The notes: a model not told the origin generated them from the letters alone. Positions 35,220-47,400 are shown, counted from the stretch's first letter. The stretch is DNA of 64,000 nt from Aspidapion aeneum (GCA_963576565.1 OY755039.1:70779886-70843885); one strand, 5' to 3'. Translations and numbers: made by a program.

Positions 35220-36700
35220 TTACGTTTTCGGGGTTGCTGAAACTGAATCCGGGGTCTGTTTTACCCCCATCACTTATTAAATATGGCACTGAAGAACTGT
35301 TCTGGAGATTACGGAATCTTTTCCAAAAATATTTAAATGGAACTGTAGTACTAACTGAGTGGAAAACGTCATATATATCCACAATACACAAAAAAGGAAG
35401 GAAAGATATATGTGACAATTATAGAGGTATATCTTTGACTAGTACGCTAAGCAGAATATACGGTAATAATAAGAAATAAAGTGGAAAGCGAATATAAAGA
35501 CATGGAGGCAGAAGAACAAGCTGATTTCAGGGCGGGTAGATCGACTTCAGATCATCTCTTTTGCATAACCCAAGTTATTGAAAAGAAAATGGCATACGGA
35601 CAAGAGCTACATCTGCTTTACGTCGATTTGCAGAAGGCATATGATAGTATACCACTAAATCTACTTTGGAAAGCGTTGGAAAACACAAACATAAGCGTAC
35701 AACTAATTAAGGCCATCAAAGAGTTATACCGCAATAGTAAGGCAAAAGTTAAAATAAAAGCAAAACTAACCAAAGGCTTTTAAGTAAATAAAGGTCTTAA
35801 ACAAGGTTGCTGTATCTCGCCTACGCTCTTCAAGATATACCTGGAACAAGTCCTTAAAGTATGGAAGAGAAAATGCCAAAACATGGTTGGACGAAACCAC
35901 CTATATACTTTATGTTTCGTCGATGATCAGATAGTAGTGGCTCAGGATTATGACGACCTCGAATATATGACACGAAAACTAATAGAAGAGTACAATAAGT
36001 GGGAACTAGAGGTTAATCTCAATAAGACAGAGTATATGTGTATCGGTGGAATGAAACAGGATCTAATCTTAAATAACGGGCAGCGAATTCAGTCCTGTGA
36101 TGAGTATAAATACTTAGGTCTAAAAATTACAGCTGACGGAACACTAGACAAAGCTATAAAAGATCGAAACGTACAAGGAAGAGCAATAACTTTATTAAAT
36201 GGAATAATTTGGGACCAAAGTATATCAAAACATAACAAAAAGCTTATATATAACACCATTGTAAAAAGTATTATTACATACGGCTCAGAAGTATGGCCAA
36301 TCAAGGATAGAACAGAAAAAATGCTTTCCGCTACGGAGATGGACTATTGGAGAAGAGCCGCAGGGAAATCAAAAAGAGAAAGAGTTACAAATCAAAGAAT
36401 AAGAGAAATTATGACAGTGGGTGAACGTACTTTAGTGGATGATATAAGAACAAAACAACTGGTGTGGTACGGACATGTACAATGAATGAATGATGAAAGA
36501 CTACCTAAACAAATACTACAATGGAAACCAACTGGCCGAAGAAAACGAGGACAGCCAAGGAGAAGCTGGAGAGAAGGAATAGACAGTGAAATAAGAATAA
36601 GATGCCTAGATGATGAATTATGGGCAAACAGAAACGAGTGGAGATTGGGTATCGGAAGACGTAGAACGTTGTGAAACCGATAAATATATATATATATACT
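35220..36700 (+). pseudogene. RTE-type LINE remnant, reverse transcriptase region, 5'-truncated
   Basis: Four plus-strand pieces (35174-35479, 35481-35783, 35883-36485, 36486-36674) read as one reverse transcriptase with frame breaks. They show EWKTSYISTIHKKG and NYRGISL, then QADFRAGRSTSDHLFCITQ, LLYVDLQKAYDSIP and CFVDDQIVVAQ (the F-V-D-D catalytic box), and then EYKYLGLKITADGTLDK. The final part, WYGHVQ and GRRKRGQPRRSWREGI, is typical of insect RTE ORF2 C-termini. The endonuclease domain is absent, so the copy is 5'-truncated. It ends in a (TA)n run near 36687-36699. No target duplication was found. Confidence 0.8.
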
Positions 36701-36716
36701 TATTACCTCAAAAAAT

Positions 36717-36761
36717 AGGATGGATTTAGGGTAAATCCATATCAAATCAACCAGTCAATTG
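36717..36761. repeat. Short palindrome next to the BEL element
   Basis: ATGGATTTAGGGTAAATCCAT folds on itself. It is followed by ATCAAATCAACCAGTCAATT and then the BEL LTR. With the sequence beyond the other LTR (GACCATCTCCGATTTTGATG) it may belong to one dispersed repeat into which BEL inserted. This is inference. Confidence 0.35.
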
Positions 36762-37528
36762 TGTTCGGTTTCCATAAAAAACCTCTTTATTTTTCTTTTA
36801 TTTTTGAATTTTACTTTTATTTTTCCTATTTTTCATGGACTAAAATTTTGTCTTGAACATAAAATTATAAGTCTTAAATTTATATTAATCCTAAGTAAAT
36901 GGGTCAACTATTAGTTATTATAAAATTTACCTAAAGCAAAATTGCATTAAAATGCGAGAATTAAACGCAAAAAATGTAATTTCTATTCTAAATTTAAGAA
37001 TTATCATTTTATTTCTTATTTCTTTATTTTTATATACTTTGGCACTTCAAGCGTCCTCTATCGTGTTTTTCACATATCCATAAAATTTAAAATATAGTGA
37101 TATGGTTTCCTATAGAGGGTGAAGTGCTGTGCGCATGTGCGAAAAAACTGCAAGCGCAGGATTGAGAGACAGACAAAGTGTGCTGCGCGTCGCCATGTCT
37201 AGAAAACGACAACCTTAAAATTTAAATTTAAAAAATAGTGAAAATTCACTTTAAAATACCGCAAATAATTAAAATTATCGTGCCATCATCCTGTTGGAAC
37301 TTCAAGTCACATAGCTCTTATGGAAAGGTGTACACCTTGCACTTTGGAACTTCAAAACAGCGGTAAGTCCCTCTCGATGAGGCTATATCACAATTTTATT
37401 TCTCTTTCAAATTTAACCTACAATTTTTAAATTAGTTACTTCCTCTAGTTAAATGAATTTTTTGCGCCAATGTTAATTATAGTCCACTGTATCTACCAAA
37501 ACCCAATCTGAGCCATCGGAGTGCTACA
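36762..37528 (+). repeat. 5' LTR of BEL/Pao element
   Basis: Starts TGTTCGGTTTCCATAAAAAA and ends CATCGGAGTGCTACA. It matches 43339-44085 with scattered substitutions. It has a 17-base stretch (around AAGGTGTACACCTTG, 37325-37341) that is missing in the other copy. That stretch is itself a small palindrome. Confidence 0.88.
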
Positions 37529-38056
37529 TATTTTGATCACTTCGATTGCCGGATTCCATTTTTGATTTTCTTTTTGAAATTTCAAAAAATTCATTTTCGC
37601 TAGAGTGAGAGCAAACGCTAGTAGTGTGAAAGTAAGAAAGAGACGCCATTAATAAATTAAAATTATAATATAGGTAAATAAAATAGGTACCTATGAATTT
37701 GTATTAGGAGACCTATACCCACATCTCGCAAATTTTATAAAAAACGCAAGGACATATATTCGAGATTGGAGTCTTGGGTCGCTATGTGTATGTAAATGCA
37801 AAAAGTTTATCTTTGTATTTTTGAAAGATATATCTGTGTGTAGGTAATTTCGGAATATAAGTTTTTTATTTCCTAATTTATAACGCGCAAATAAATACCT
37901 ACATGTTTATTTGTTTTTTCTTTTCGCTGTAGTTTGCATGCCTATATGTAAGAGGCTACGGTTACATACGGTTATTTTAAATCGATTTAAATTTTTTTAA
38001 AATATTTAATCTACAAATTTTGATTTTGTTTACTTTGCCTAATTTATTACAAAATA
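37529..38056 (+). other. BEL/Pao leader
   Basis: Untranslated sequence between LTR and gag. I could not recognise the primer-binding site with confidence. Confidence 0.5.
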
Positions 38057-38964
38057 ATGTCTGAAAAGATAAAGAAAATTAGTCTTTCGTGACATCGAAG
38101 ATTCAAATTTAAATGAAATTTTAACGGTAGCTAAATTGGCTAAAACTGATGCAACCAAACATCTTAACTTTAAGATTCGTTACGAAGAGCTTGACAACGT
38201 CCAAGAGGAATACCTTAAAAAGCACACCGCTTTATTCAATGAAATTTATCAGGATCAGGAACAAGTTAAGACTTGTATCGAGCATCTTCATTCATTTCAA
38301 ACAAATGTTGCTCAAGTCAAAGAAATCTATGATAAGTTGTTTCAAGCAGAAAACACTAAACACTGCGCCGCCTTCGCAAGGTGGAAGTCGCCGACTTACT
38401 ATTAACCCCTACTCCCCAGGAGGTTCACAAACCCCTGATTATTTTCCGAGTTTACCGAAAATTGACATTGAAAAATTCACTGGCAATGTGAATGATTTCC
38501 CTACCTTTTATGATCTTTTTAAAACAATGATTCATGATAATCCACAAATTCCAAATATACAAAAATACTCGCTTTTAGTTACATATTTAGATGGTCCTGC
38601 AAAGGAATTAGTTACGCAATTACCAGTTGCGGATGCAAACTATCCTATTGTTTTCAATAATCTTGTAAAAAGGTATAAAAATGATCGCATTTTAGCCCAA
38701 AATTATTGGAATGCTATCGAAAATTGCCCTAAAGTAAACTCTGATGACTCCGTAGCTCTAAGAAACTTGCTTGATATATTCACAAAAAATATTGAAGCTT
38801 TAAAAACTGTTGGTTTGCAACCAGATTTTTGGGACTTTGTCTTAGCCCAAAAGTTGTTGAAATCTATTGATAGTTCGATTCAAACGCGATTTGAAGTTTT
38901 TCATGGTAAGCCTACCGAAATACCTTCATATAAATCAATCAACATTGTAGCTCGCTTTTTGTAG
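38057..38964 (+). pseudogene. BEL/Pao gag, frameshifted
   Basis: ATG at 38057 opens a frame that stops after 11 codons (38090-38092). The true frame continues in another phase through 38136-38405 (coiled, charged) and then shifts again to the frame ending at 38964. The latter contains the DUF1759-like core of Pao Gag (LPKIDIEKFTGNVNDFPTFY and QKYSLLVTYLDGPAKELV). At least two frameshifts are needed to read it. The role in the family is particle formation. Confidence 0.8.
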
Positions 38965-38999
38965 TTAACGCCGCCAGTACATCCAGTACGCAATTTTCT

Positions 39000-40286
39000 A
39001 TGAAGCCCAAATTTACAAAACCGCCCCATATAACTCTAAAACCGCAAAATAACTATAATACCCGCCAAACGCCTCGTGCATTTTTTACCGCGCAGCAGAA
39101 CTCTCAAAATAATTGTTCCTTATGCAATTCGAATACTCATAATTTGACCTTTTGTCCTGATTATTTAAATAAAACGCCTCAACAAAGATTTGATTTATTA
39201 AAAGCAAAACAATGGTGCGTAAACTGTACCTCTAATTGTCATAAAACCTTCCAATGCAAAAGCACTTTTAATTGTCGATTTTGCAAAAAAAGGCATTATA
39301 GCTCAGTTCATTTTGACTTGCGCCATGTAAACGAATCTTCGTCTCAACGGCAAGAAAATAATAATGCAGATTTGCCTGCAAATAGCCAACAAATTAACGC
39401 GTTTCGGCAGGAAAGAAATGAAATTAGTAACTCATCCTCTTCGCAAACTCAAAATCAAGGTACTTGCTACTCTACTCAAAGTTACAGTAACTATAGTACT
39501 TTGCTTTCTACCGCTCTTTTTCAAATAAAAGATATAAGAGGTAATTATCAAACTTTTCGTGGAGTTTTAGATTCCGCATCGCATCTGTCTTTTGTATCTT
39601 TAAAATGTGCCAACAAACTAGGCCTACCCCGCTTTAATATTGAAACTGAAGTCTTTGGAATTGGTGAGACCAGTATGCAATCAAAATTAGGATCTATTGA
39701 TATGATCATTCGCCCTTGCAATCAATCTGAACTGACCTTATCAGTACAGAGTGCAGTTATTTTACCTCAAATTTGTTCTTCGCTTCCCTTAAATGACATA
39801 AATATTAGTCAAATGGGAATTATAAAAAATATAAATCTCGCGGACCCTTATTTCTATAGACCGGGAGCAATCGACGTTTTACTTGGAGCCGATATTTTCC
39901 CTTATACTCTTAGAGGTGGTCGTATTGTAGGTAATATAAATGAGCCTATCGCATTAAACTCAATTTTTGGGTACATTTTAATGGGACAAATTGGTAACAC
40001 AAACTCGCTCCTCGCTTCGGTATCCCTTTTATGCCAAATTTCAAATAATCAACTTAATGATTCACTATCGAAATTTTGGGAAACTGAAAATATACCGGAA
40101 ATTAAACCTATTCTTTCCCCGGCTGACGAAGCATGTGAAAAAATATTTAAAAATACTACTTTTCGTGATAATACAGGGCGTTACGTCGTGACTTTACCCT
40201 TTTGCGAAAATAGTGAACCAAGTTTTCCAAATAATCGCCAACTTGCATTAAAACAGATTTTTATCTCTCGAAAACCGCTTAATTAA
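39000..40286 (+). pseudogene. BEL/Pao zinc-knuckle and aspartic protease region
   Basis: A 428-residue open frame. The N-terminal third has Pao-type Cys/His clusters (CSLCNSNTHNLTFC near residue 40, WCVNCTSNCHKTFQC near 71, CRFCKKRHYSSVH near 97). After a Gln/Asn/Ser-rich linker comes the protease, with active site GVLDSASH near residue 190, where most Pao proteins have Asp-Ser-Gly, and DVLLGADIFPYTL near 293. The Gly to Ala change would keep an Asp-Ser-Ala type site. It ends before the reverse transcriptase frame by frameshift. Confidence 0.8.
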
Positions 40287-40320
40287 AACACCGGAAACCT
40301 ATAAAAAATATTCGGACTTT

Positions 40321-41000
40321 ATGCAAGAATACTTAGACTTAGGTCACATGGAATTAATTTCTAACACGGAGGAACAGTTTACGGAAAAAAGTTACTATAT
40401 CCCCCACCACCATATTGAAAGACCTGAAAGTTTAACCACAAAACTCAGAGTAGTTTTTAACGCAAGCGCAGTATCCCAAACAAATACTGGAAGAATTTCC
40501 TTAAATGACACGCTTTACGCCGGTCCCAAATTACAAAAGGACATTTGTTCTATTTTATTAAATTTTAGATTAAATGAAGTCGCTCTTTGTTGCGATATTT
40601 CTAAAATGTTTCGCGGCATTTTAATAGCCCCGCATCATCAAAATTATCAAAAAATCTTATGGAGGTTTAGTCCTACCGAACCTATAAAAGAATATAATTT
40701 AAAAACCGTTACGTATGGTACTACCCCCGCTCCTTTTTTAGCTTTAAGTCTTACAGCAGCTAGCTGAGGACGAAAAGCATAATTTTCCCCGCGCCGCTAA
40801 AGTTATTATGACAGATAATTTGGTTGACGATCTTGTCACAGGTTGTAGCTCCGTTGAAGAAGCTATATCTCTCCAAAAGGAGTTATCACTTTTATTAAAA
40901 TCCGCAGGATTTAAATTACATAAATGGGTTAGCAACAATAAAACTGTTTTAGAGCACTTGCCAGAATCCGATATTAACCCTAAAGCTTGATATAGAAGAA
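40321..41000 (+). pseudogene. BEL/Pao reverse transcriptase remnant
   Basis: Two frames (40321-40767 and 40808-40990). Seen are YYIPHHHI, KLRVVFNASA, LNDTLYAGPKLQKDI and CCDISKMFRGI (catalytic Asp in motif A). Then comes NLVDDLVTG at about 40819-40845, where Pao enzymes have (Y/F)VDD, so the aromatic residue is Leu. A frameshift lies between the two frames near 40770. It copies RNA into DNA in active relatives. Confidence 0.8.
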
Positions 41001-41770
41001 ACTACAAAAATTTTAGGACTTAGATGGCAACCCTGTTCAGACTATTTTTCCTACTCAGTAGAGCCTCTAAATCGTAGTTGCACGAAACGCATATCCTTTC
41101 AGAAATTTTTAAAATTTATGATCCCCTTGGTTGGTTGTCGCCAGTTACTATTTTAATTAAATGCCTAATCCAGGAATTTTGGAAATCTGGATTGGACTGG
41201 GACGAAGATGCTCCCATAGCGATAAGTAGCCTCTGGGAACGCTATAGGTTAGAATTACCACTTTTAAAAGAATTTCGCTTATCCCGCTTTATCAATATTT
41301 TTTGTGGAAACGCTCAATACGAATTAATCGGTTTTTCAGACGCTTCAAATAAAGCGTACGCAGCTATTGTTTATTTACGGTTTTTATTTATTTTTTATGC
41401 TCAAAACCTAAAGTCGTCCCTATAAAATTTACAAGTATTGCACGACTCGAGTTAGCCGCTTGTAATATATTAGCTGATTTAATTCACTTTATTCTTCATA
41501 GTTTTGAAAACAGACTTAAAATTCACCAAATATTCGCATGGAGTGATTCTCAAGTAGCTTTATCGTGGATTAAAAATGGACATCCGTCTAGGTGGAAAAC
41601 CTATGTACAAAGTAGAGTCACGCAAAAGTATCTCCTAAAAATTGGCATTATATTTCCACTTCTCAGAATCCCGCTGATGTAGCTTCAAGAGGTCTCTATC
41701 CTAGTGAACTTATAAATCATAGTTTATTTTTTCAAGGTCCCCAATTTTTAAAATTACATTATGACTACTG
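41001..41770 (+). pseudogene. BEL/Pao RNase H region
   Basis: The frame 41078-41425 holds the connection domain (FKIYDPLGWLSPVTILIK) and the RNase H start IGFSDASNKAYAAIVYLR. After a frameshift, 41426-41770 continues with RLELAACNILADL and WSDSQVALSWIK, the Glu and Asp boxes of the Pao RNase H. Not intact. Confidence 0.75.
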
Positions 41771-41780
41771 GCCTATAACC

Positions 41781-43319
41781 TTGGAAATAAAAGACACTTC
41801 TGAAACTTTAAATGAAGAAAAAGCTAATAAAAACTTAACTTTAATTGCTACGCAAACCCCAAACTTAAATTTTTTAACTTCGCTTATTAATAAAAACTCA
41901 TCTTTTACTAAACTTTGTAGAATTTTAGCGTATATTTTACGTTTTATAAATAAAAAATTTCTAAATAAAAGTATAATTTTTGAAACTTTTTGAATGTTTC
42001 AAGAAATTCAAACCGCACTTTATTTATTAATAAAAAACGAACAATCGATCTATTTTTCGGAAGAAATCAATTCTCTTAAAAATAATATAAAATTATCTAA
42101 ACAGATGCAAAAATTAAATCTATTTTTAGATGACCAAAATTTATTACGCGTCGGTGGAAGATTGCACAATTCTTCTCTCTCTTATGACAAAAAATTTTAT
42201 TACCCCGCGAAAGTAGAATTACTTATTTAATTATCGAACATTTTAATTTAAAATTTTTACATGCTGGATTAAGAACAGTACATTTTTTACTAAGCCAAAA
42301 TTATTGGATAATTGCGGCAAAACGCCAAATTCGTCAAGTTTTAGCAAAATGCATCCCCTGTTTTAAATTATCCCCTAAATCGGTACAACCCCCAATGGGG
42401 TCAGTTTCGTTTCCACGAGTTTCTCAACTTAGAGCATTTTTGCATACGGGAGTAGATTTAGGTGGCCCCATTCCTATTTTAATGAACCGAACCCGCGGTG
42501 CCCCACGTACTTTAAAATCATATATTTGCTTATTCGTTTGTATGAGTACGAAAGCGGTACATATCGAAATAGTCAGTGATTTGACAGCCGATGCTTTTAT
42601 CGCAGCAATGCGTAGGTTTGTGGCTCGTAGAAATTACGTAACTGATGTATTCTGATAATGGAACTAACCTAGTTTCGGCAAATAGACAGTTGTTACAGAT
42701 TGATTCTTCTCGTCCAATTAAATGGCATTTTATTCCAAGTCACAGTCCCAATTTTGGAGGTCTTTGGGAGTCTGGGATTAAAACTGTCAAAAAACATTTA
42801 TTTCGAACCATTGGTTCACAAATTTTAACATATGAAGAGTTATATACAGTCACCTGTCAGATTGAAGCTATTATGAACTCTCGACCGCTAAATGAAATTT
42901 CCTCGGATCCAAATGACATTTCTGTTTTGACACCAGGTCATTTTTTATCATTGGAACCGTTGACAGCTCTTCCTGACGTTGACTTAACAGATGTCAAAAT
43001 TAATAGATTAACTCGTTGGCAGCTACTTCAAAGAATCCATCAGGATTTCTGGAGACGCTGGCAGCAAGAATATTTGCATACACTTCAACAAAGGAGCAAG
43101 TGGATGGACCCCACTTGTACTCCAGAAGTTGGTCGTTTGGTAATAATCAAGAATGATTTTATACCTCCGCTACAATGGCAGCTCGGTAGAATAATTGAAA
43201 TTTTCCCGGGTAAAGACGGTGTAAATCAACTTGCTAATGTCAAGACAAGGGACTCGGTGTTAAAGAGACCAATCTCAAAGCTATGTCCTTTGCCACTTGA
43301 TACTTTAGAAAATGCATAG
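41781..43319 (+). pseudogene. BEL/Pao integrase
   Basis: The pieces 41781-41993, 41994-42230, about 42240-42394, 42395-42655 and 42645-43319 make up the integrase. They show LLRVGGRLHNSSLSYDKKFY, a zinc-finger part (HAGLRTVHFLLSQNYWII, then CIPC), catalytic Asp in TGVDLGGP, Asp in SDNGTN and Glu in GGLWESGIKTVK. The Pao C-terminal domain RWQLLQRIHQDFWRRWQQEY and LGRIIEIFPGKDGV follows. All three catalytic residues are kept, but several stops and frameshifts break the protein. It ends 20 bases before the 3' LTR. Confidence 0.85.
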
Positions 43320-43338
43320 CATTTTCGGCCGGCAATAT

Positions 43339-44085
43339 GTTCGGTTTCCATAAAAAACCTCTTTATTTTTCTTTTATTTTTAATTTTACTTTTTTTGTTC
43401 CTATTTTTCATGGACTAAAATTTTGTCTTGAACATAAAATTATTAGTCTTAAATTTATATTAATCCTAAGTAAATGGGTTAACTATTAGTTATTATAAAA
43501 TTTACCTAAAGCAACATTGCATTAAAATGCGAGAATTAAACGCAAAAAATTTATTTTCTATTCTAAATTTAAGAATTATCATTTTATTTCTTATTTCTTT
43601 ATTTTTATATACTTTGGCACTACAAGCGTCCTCTATCGTGTTTTTCACATATCCATAAAATTTAAAATATAGTGATATGGTTTCCTATAGAGGGTGAAGT
43701 GCTGTGCGCATGTGCGAAAAAACTGCAAGCGCAGGATTGAGAGACAGACAAAGTGTGCTGCGCGTCGACATGTCTAGAAAACGACAACCTTAAAATTTAA
43801 ATTTAAAAAATAGTGAAAATTCACTTTAAAATACCGCAAATAATTAAAATTATCGTGCCATCATCCTGTTGGAACTTCAAGTCACATAGCTCTTATGCAC
43901 TTTGGAACCTCAAAACAGCGGTAAGTCCCTTTCCATGAGGCTATATCACAATTTTATTTCTCTTTCAAATTTAATCTACAATTTTTAAATTAGTTACTTT
44001 CTCTAGTTAAATGAATTTTTTGCGCCAATGTTAATTATAGTCCACTGTATCTACCAAAACCCAATCTGAGCCATCGGAGTGCTAC
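43339..44085 (+). repeat. 3' LTR of BEL/Pao element
   Basis: Matches 36762-37528. It lacks the small palindromic insertion near 37330. The end is read at GTGCTAC. Confidence 0.85.
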
Positions 44086-44742
44086 GACCATCTCCGATTT
44101 TGATGATTTTTGGTACACTAATTCCGCCCCTAGAAAAACTCCAAAATTTTAGATTTTTTGGATCATTAGTTTTTGTGTTATGAATATTTGAAAATTGAAT
44201 AAATGGTCAATTTGGCTCTTACAGGCACTTACGTAAATAGTAATATCTTGAAAACTACTAAAAGTAGAGAAAAGTGTGATAGCGTAATTTAAAGGTATTT
44301 ATAAGACCTTTTCAACGATGTGTCACTCGGCATACTTTTTTATATAAAAAAAAATTTACCTTATTGTATTCCCAACATATATTCCAAATTTTAGGATGGA
44401 GAAATAATGGGTTCCTGTTAGAAAAATAATAACAATAAAATCCTGCATAAAAAATTGTATGCATTATTGACCATGCCATAGCCAGTGCATTCATAATTAA
44501 AATTTATTGTTTTTTTTTATAATTTTGAACAATTTCCAGATTTCCCCTCACTTTTTGCATAAAATTAACGTAAGTCCCCCCCCCCCTTCTAGGTGATGTT
44601 ATTTTACCATTAACTTCTTTTAATACACTAGAAAAACAAGTTGTGTCATGTTAAATTCATGCCGTCTCATTACAGAAACTTGTTCAATCCTGAAAGTTTT
44701 GTAGAAAGGTTTTGTTCACCTGAAATAAGTTGTTCCTGTTAA

Positions 44743-45068
44743 AGGGGTCTACAGACACGCGAACATTTCTAGAGATTGGTACGCGCGTACAAGTTTGCGC
44801 ATACTAATATCTTCGTGTGTAGACAATATCCGCCTAAAATATCTCTCGAAGATGTTTTCAGTCTCCGCTTGAATTTTTGTTCGCGCGCACGATGTACGCG
44901 TGCAAATCTCTCGGTGTCTAGGCAAAACGCATTGATAATATCGTGTTTATGTTTGGAACGTTTAATTTTGTCTTCGTGTGTGTAGGCAATTCCACCAAAC
45001 TTACATGTATGCAGAGATTAGTTCGCGCGCACTAATCTCAAGAAATGCTCGCGTGTCTGTAGGCCCCT
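44743..45068. mobile_element. PIF/Harbinger-type MITE, copy 2 (326 bp)
   Basis: Same family as 32722-33026 but in the opposite orientation. Ends are AGGGG(T/C)CTACAGACACGCG. The flanks are TAA on the left and TTA on the right, so the 3-bp duplication is only approximate. It carries an extra segment (around TTTTCAGTCTCCGCTTG) relative to copy 1. Confidence 0.75.
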
Positions 45069-45337
45069 TTAAAAATGCATCTTATTTCTGATTAGTCGCC
45101 CCACCAACCTAGATTGTCCCAAGAAATTTCTCGTTCAAACATATCATAGTCTTTCTTAGCCCTTTATTATTTGGTCAGCCAGGATAGCCAAAATGGCACA
45201 AAATAAGCAAAAACAGTGGAATAAATTTTTTGTTGATTGTTGTAATCCATAAAAATCAAAACAATCCTTCTGGCTATTCTGGAAAGTTACGAAATGTGAC
45301 AAAGTTGATGTGTTCTTTCAAAGGTGTTTAGACAGGA

Positions 45338-45396
45338 ATGAAAATCTGTGATAATTGCCGAATTAAACTTTCAAAAGAACAAGAAATAGAAGCAGG
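45338..45396 (+). pseudogene. Small exon-like coding remnant with Cys motif and splice donor
   Basis: From ATG 45338, 20 codons contain KICDNCRIKLSK and run into a good donor site G|GTAAGT at 45397. A C-x-x-C-R motif in a short first exon occurs in uncharacterised transposon-borne proteins of arthropods. That similarity is from memory and weak. It lies inside the 44086-46495 element. Confidence 0.35.
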
Positions 45397-45646
45397 GTAA
45401 GTGCCGAATTATTTTTGAAATATCAGCGTATCTGTATGATTTTTTATTCCACCATATCATATGGTATGATGGACTATTTAAATCTTGATTTTTTGACTTT
45501 TTAAATTTAATAAAATTAATTATTAAGGTCCTAAAATATCTAAATCAATAATAAAAAAGTCTCTATGTCTGTCGTCTATCGTCTGACGGTCTGTTTATAT
45601 ACAAAATAACTCACAGACAACACGCCTGAACCGATTTCAATCAAAT

Positions 45647-46002
45647 TTGGAACAAAATAAAATAATAACAAAGACTTTCTCCCTCAGCCCTGGAGAACAG
45701 GTTCAGCAGCTATGGATCTCAAAAGAAGCTTTAACAAAACTGGAGCTACAAAACATTGATTCGGGATTTGATACCATAAACTATGACAACTTCTGGTGGT
45801 TGGGGTGTATTATAGGAAAAAATATGTAAAGTGGAGTGGAAAGTTTTTGGTACCCCAAACCCAAGGCTGACATATTAGTAGTAGAACAAAGTTCAATACT
45901 AAGAAAAGTTAACCCAAATACTGCAACGGGTAGAACAAACACACTGTCTGCTGAAGAAATGTTGGATTCCTCAAACATTCTGGAAATAAAGTTAAAAAAT
46001 TA
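45647..46002 (+). pseudogene. Uncharacterised transposon-borne protein fragment
   Basis: A plus-strand frame of about 118 codons interrupted by one in-frame TAA near 45827. It contains a double-Trp motif (DNFWWLGCI), then a FWYPKPKAD segment and a Glu/Ser-rich end. I recall similar Trp-Trp-Gly / FFWP modules from unnamed insect transposon proteins, but I cannot name a family. No catalytic motif is seen. It lies in the middle of the inverted-repeat element and may come from its original gene. Confidence 0.4.
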
Positions 46003-46495
46003 AATATTACACATACAAGGATTTTTAGTTAATTTAGCTGTTTAGTGTTTTATTTTTCAATATTACTTATCCTGTTTCTTAACTCTGAGGTCACTGGAAT
46101 AACATATATAAGATTTCTCATTCAAATTGTGTATATTTTCCATGTAATAAAAGTTTCATTTTGTTTTTAACTCAGAACCCGTTATTTCTCCATCCTAAAA
46201 TTTGGAATATATTTTGGGAATACCTTAAGGAAAAAAATATCAAAAAATAAAACAAATCAAAAATACTGTTTTTAAAAAATTAATTTTTTTTTCTTTTAAC
46301 ATTTTGAATTTTTTTAAATAAAAAAGTATGCTGTGTGATACATCGTTAAAAAGGTCTTTGAAGTACCTTTAAATTGAGGCATCACACTTGTCTCTAGGTT
46401 CAGCAGATATTTTTTTCTTAATGTTGTATTGTCATGGGACCACTATGTGTGTACCAAATTTCATCCAAATCGGATAATGAGAAGTGTGTCAAAAA

Positions 46496-46836
46496 CGCTT
46501 CACAAGATTTGATAGATAGTTAGATAGTTAGACAGAACATCTGAAGCTAAATAAAATCTTGTAAAAACAAGAAAAACAAAATATTGTTTGAACAGACGTC
46601 GGTCGCCGTTAAGTCAAATATACTTGCTTTGTGTAAAGCTAATATTTTCGAGAAAATAATAACAAGAGCCGGTGACACAGAACTCTACGTTATCCATACC
46701 AAAATAATTCACCGTCAAATAGTGTCATATTATCCTTCAAATATATGTGCCTACTTTAGTTAATAACGAGACGTGTCCTGAAGTCGCTAATTAAGCAAAT
46801 TGCATGAATAGATTTACAGGTGCGTTAACATCTTAA
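46496..46836. other. Unassigned sequence with GATAGATAGTTAGATAGTTA run
   Basis: Short GATA/TTAG repeats near 46512-46533, otherwise AT-rich with no coding sequence. Confidence 0.4.
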
Positions 46837-46970
46837 GGTGCGTACTGACTTGCAACAAATCACTCCAAACGCGCAAAACACTACGAACATTCCGATCTTT
46901 TTCCTCCGAATGCAACAAACATTCGCGCGCAAAAGATCGTCGTGTTTGCAAGGTCATTTGAAATACCTCC
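46837..46970. mobile_element. Fragment of the GACTTGCAA-type MITE
   Basis: GTGCGTACTGACTTGCAACA and the next bases (AATCACTCCAAACGCG, ACACTACGAACATTCC) match the reverse complement of the right end of the element at 54733-54977. No second end is visible, so this is a partial copy. Confidence 0.5.
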
Positions 46971-47400
46971 TAATACGGGGTTCTAACGATTTCGTGAAAT
47001 TTTGCTTGATTCTGCCCTTCAAAAGTTATCCAAATTCATATAAAATCTTCCTGGTATAATTTCAACCGTACCGACACAAACAGCCGCGGCTCTTTTCGGG
47101 TCCGACCAAAGTATTTGTAGGCCGCGACGTCACTAAAAAGAAATGAAAACAAGATTTCCAACACTTCCCTCGCGGAAATCACATAAACAACAGGTAAATA
47201 TAAATCGAACAGAAATTCCAGGATCCTTGTATGTGGGCATATCCTCAAAAGGTGCGCTTCTGTAGAATATGAAATGATGATATACATAAAGTTAATCTTT
47301 AATAAACTTTTTTCGATATAATTTTTGAAATTGCGTAAAATTTAAAAAATAATTTTTCGCACTTTGATATTTTTTAATTTTTAGCTCACATGTATGCATA
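46971..47400. other. Unassigned flank of the octanucleotide array
   Basis: No coding sequence with recognised features. It is slightly richer in GC around 47070-47140. It ends in CATGTATGCATA just before the array. Confidence 0.4.

Larger units (their letters stand above)
36762..44085 (+). mobile_element. BEL/Pao LTR retrotransposon, degenerate
   Basis: Both LTRs are present (767 and about 747 bp). Between them, in order, lie gag, zinc knuckles, aspartic protease, reverse transcriptase, RNase H and integrase, all in the BEL/Pao style and all broken by frameshifts and stops. The purine-poor GGCCGGCAATA before the 3' LTR occupies the primer position. No 5-bp target duplication is visible (CAATTG before, GACCAT after). 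The LTRs differ at about 2% of positions by eye, plus indels. Confidence 0.88.
44086..46495. mobile_element. Inverted-repeat-bounded element with decayed internal genes
   Basis: The left arm (about 44086-44420) and right arm (about 46165-46495) are reverse complements with indels. Shared blocks include CCGATTT(T/G)GATGA, TTTGGTACAC, AAGTGTGAT, AATTTAAAGG, AAAGTATGC(C/T)G, and CCAAATTTTAGGATGGAGAA with its complement. Between them are two plus-strand coding remnants (45338-45396 and 45647-46002) and the MITE at 44743-45068. Long arms plus internal genes suggest a DNA transposon of a type I cannot name. Confidence 0.55.

Noticed and set aside
36747..44095. A 5-bp target duplication for the BEL element
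   Set aside because: No matching bases could be found at the two outer edges with the LTR ends as read.
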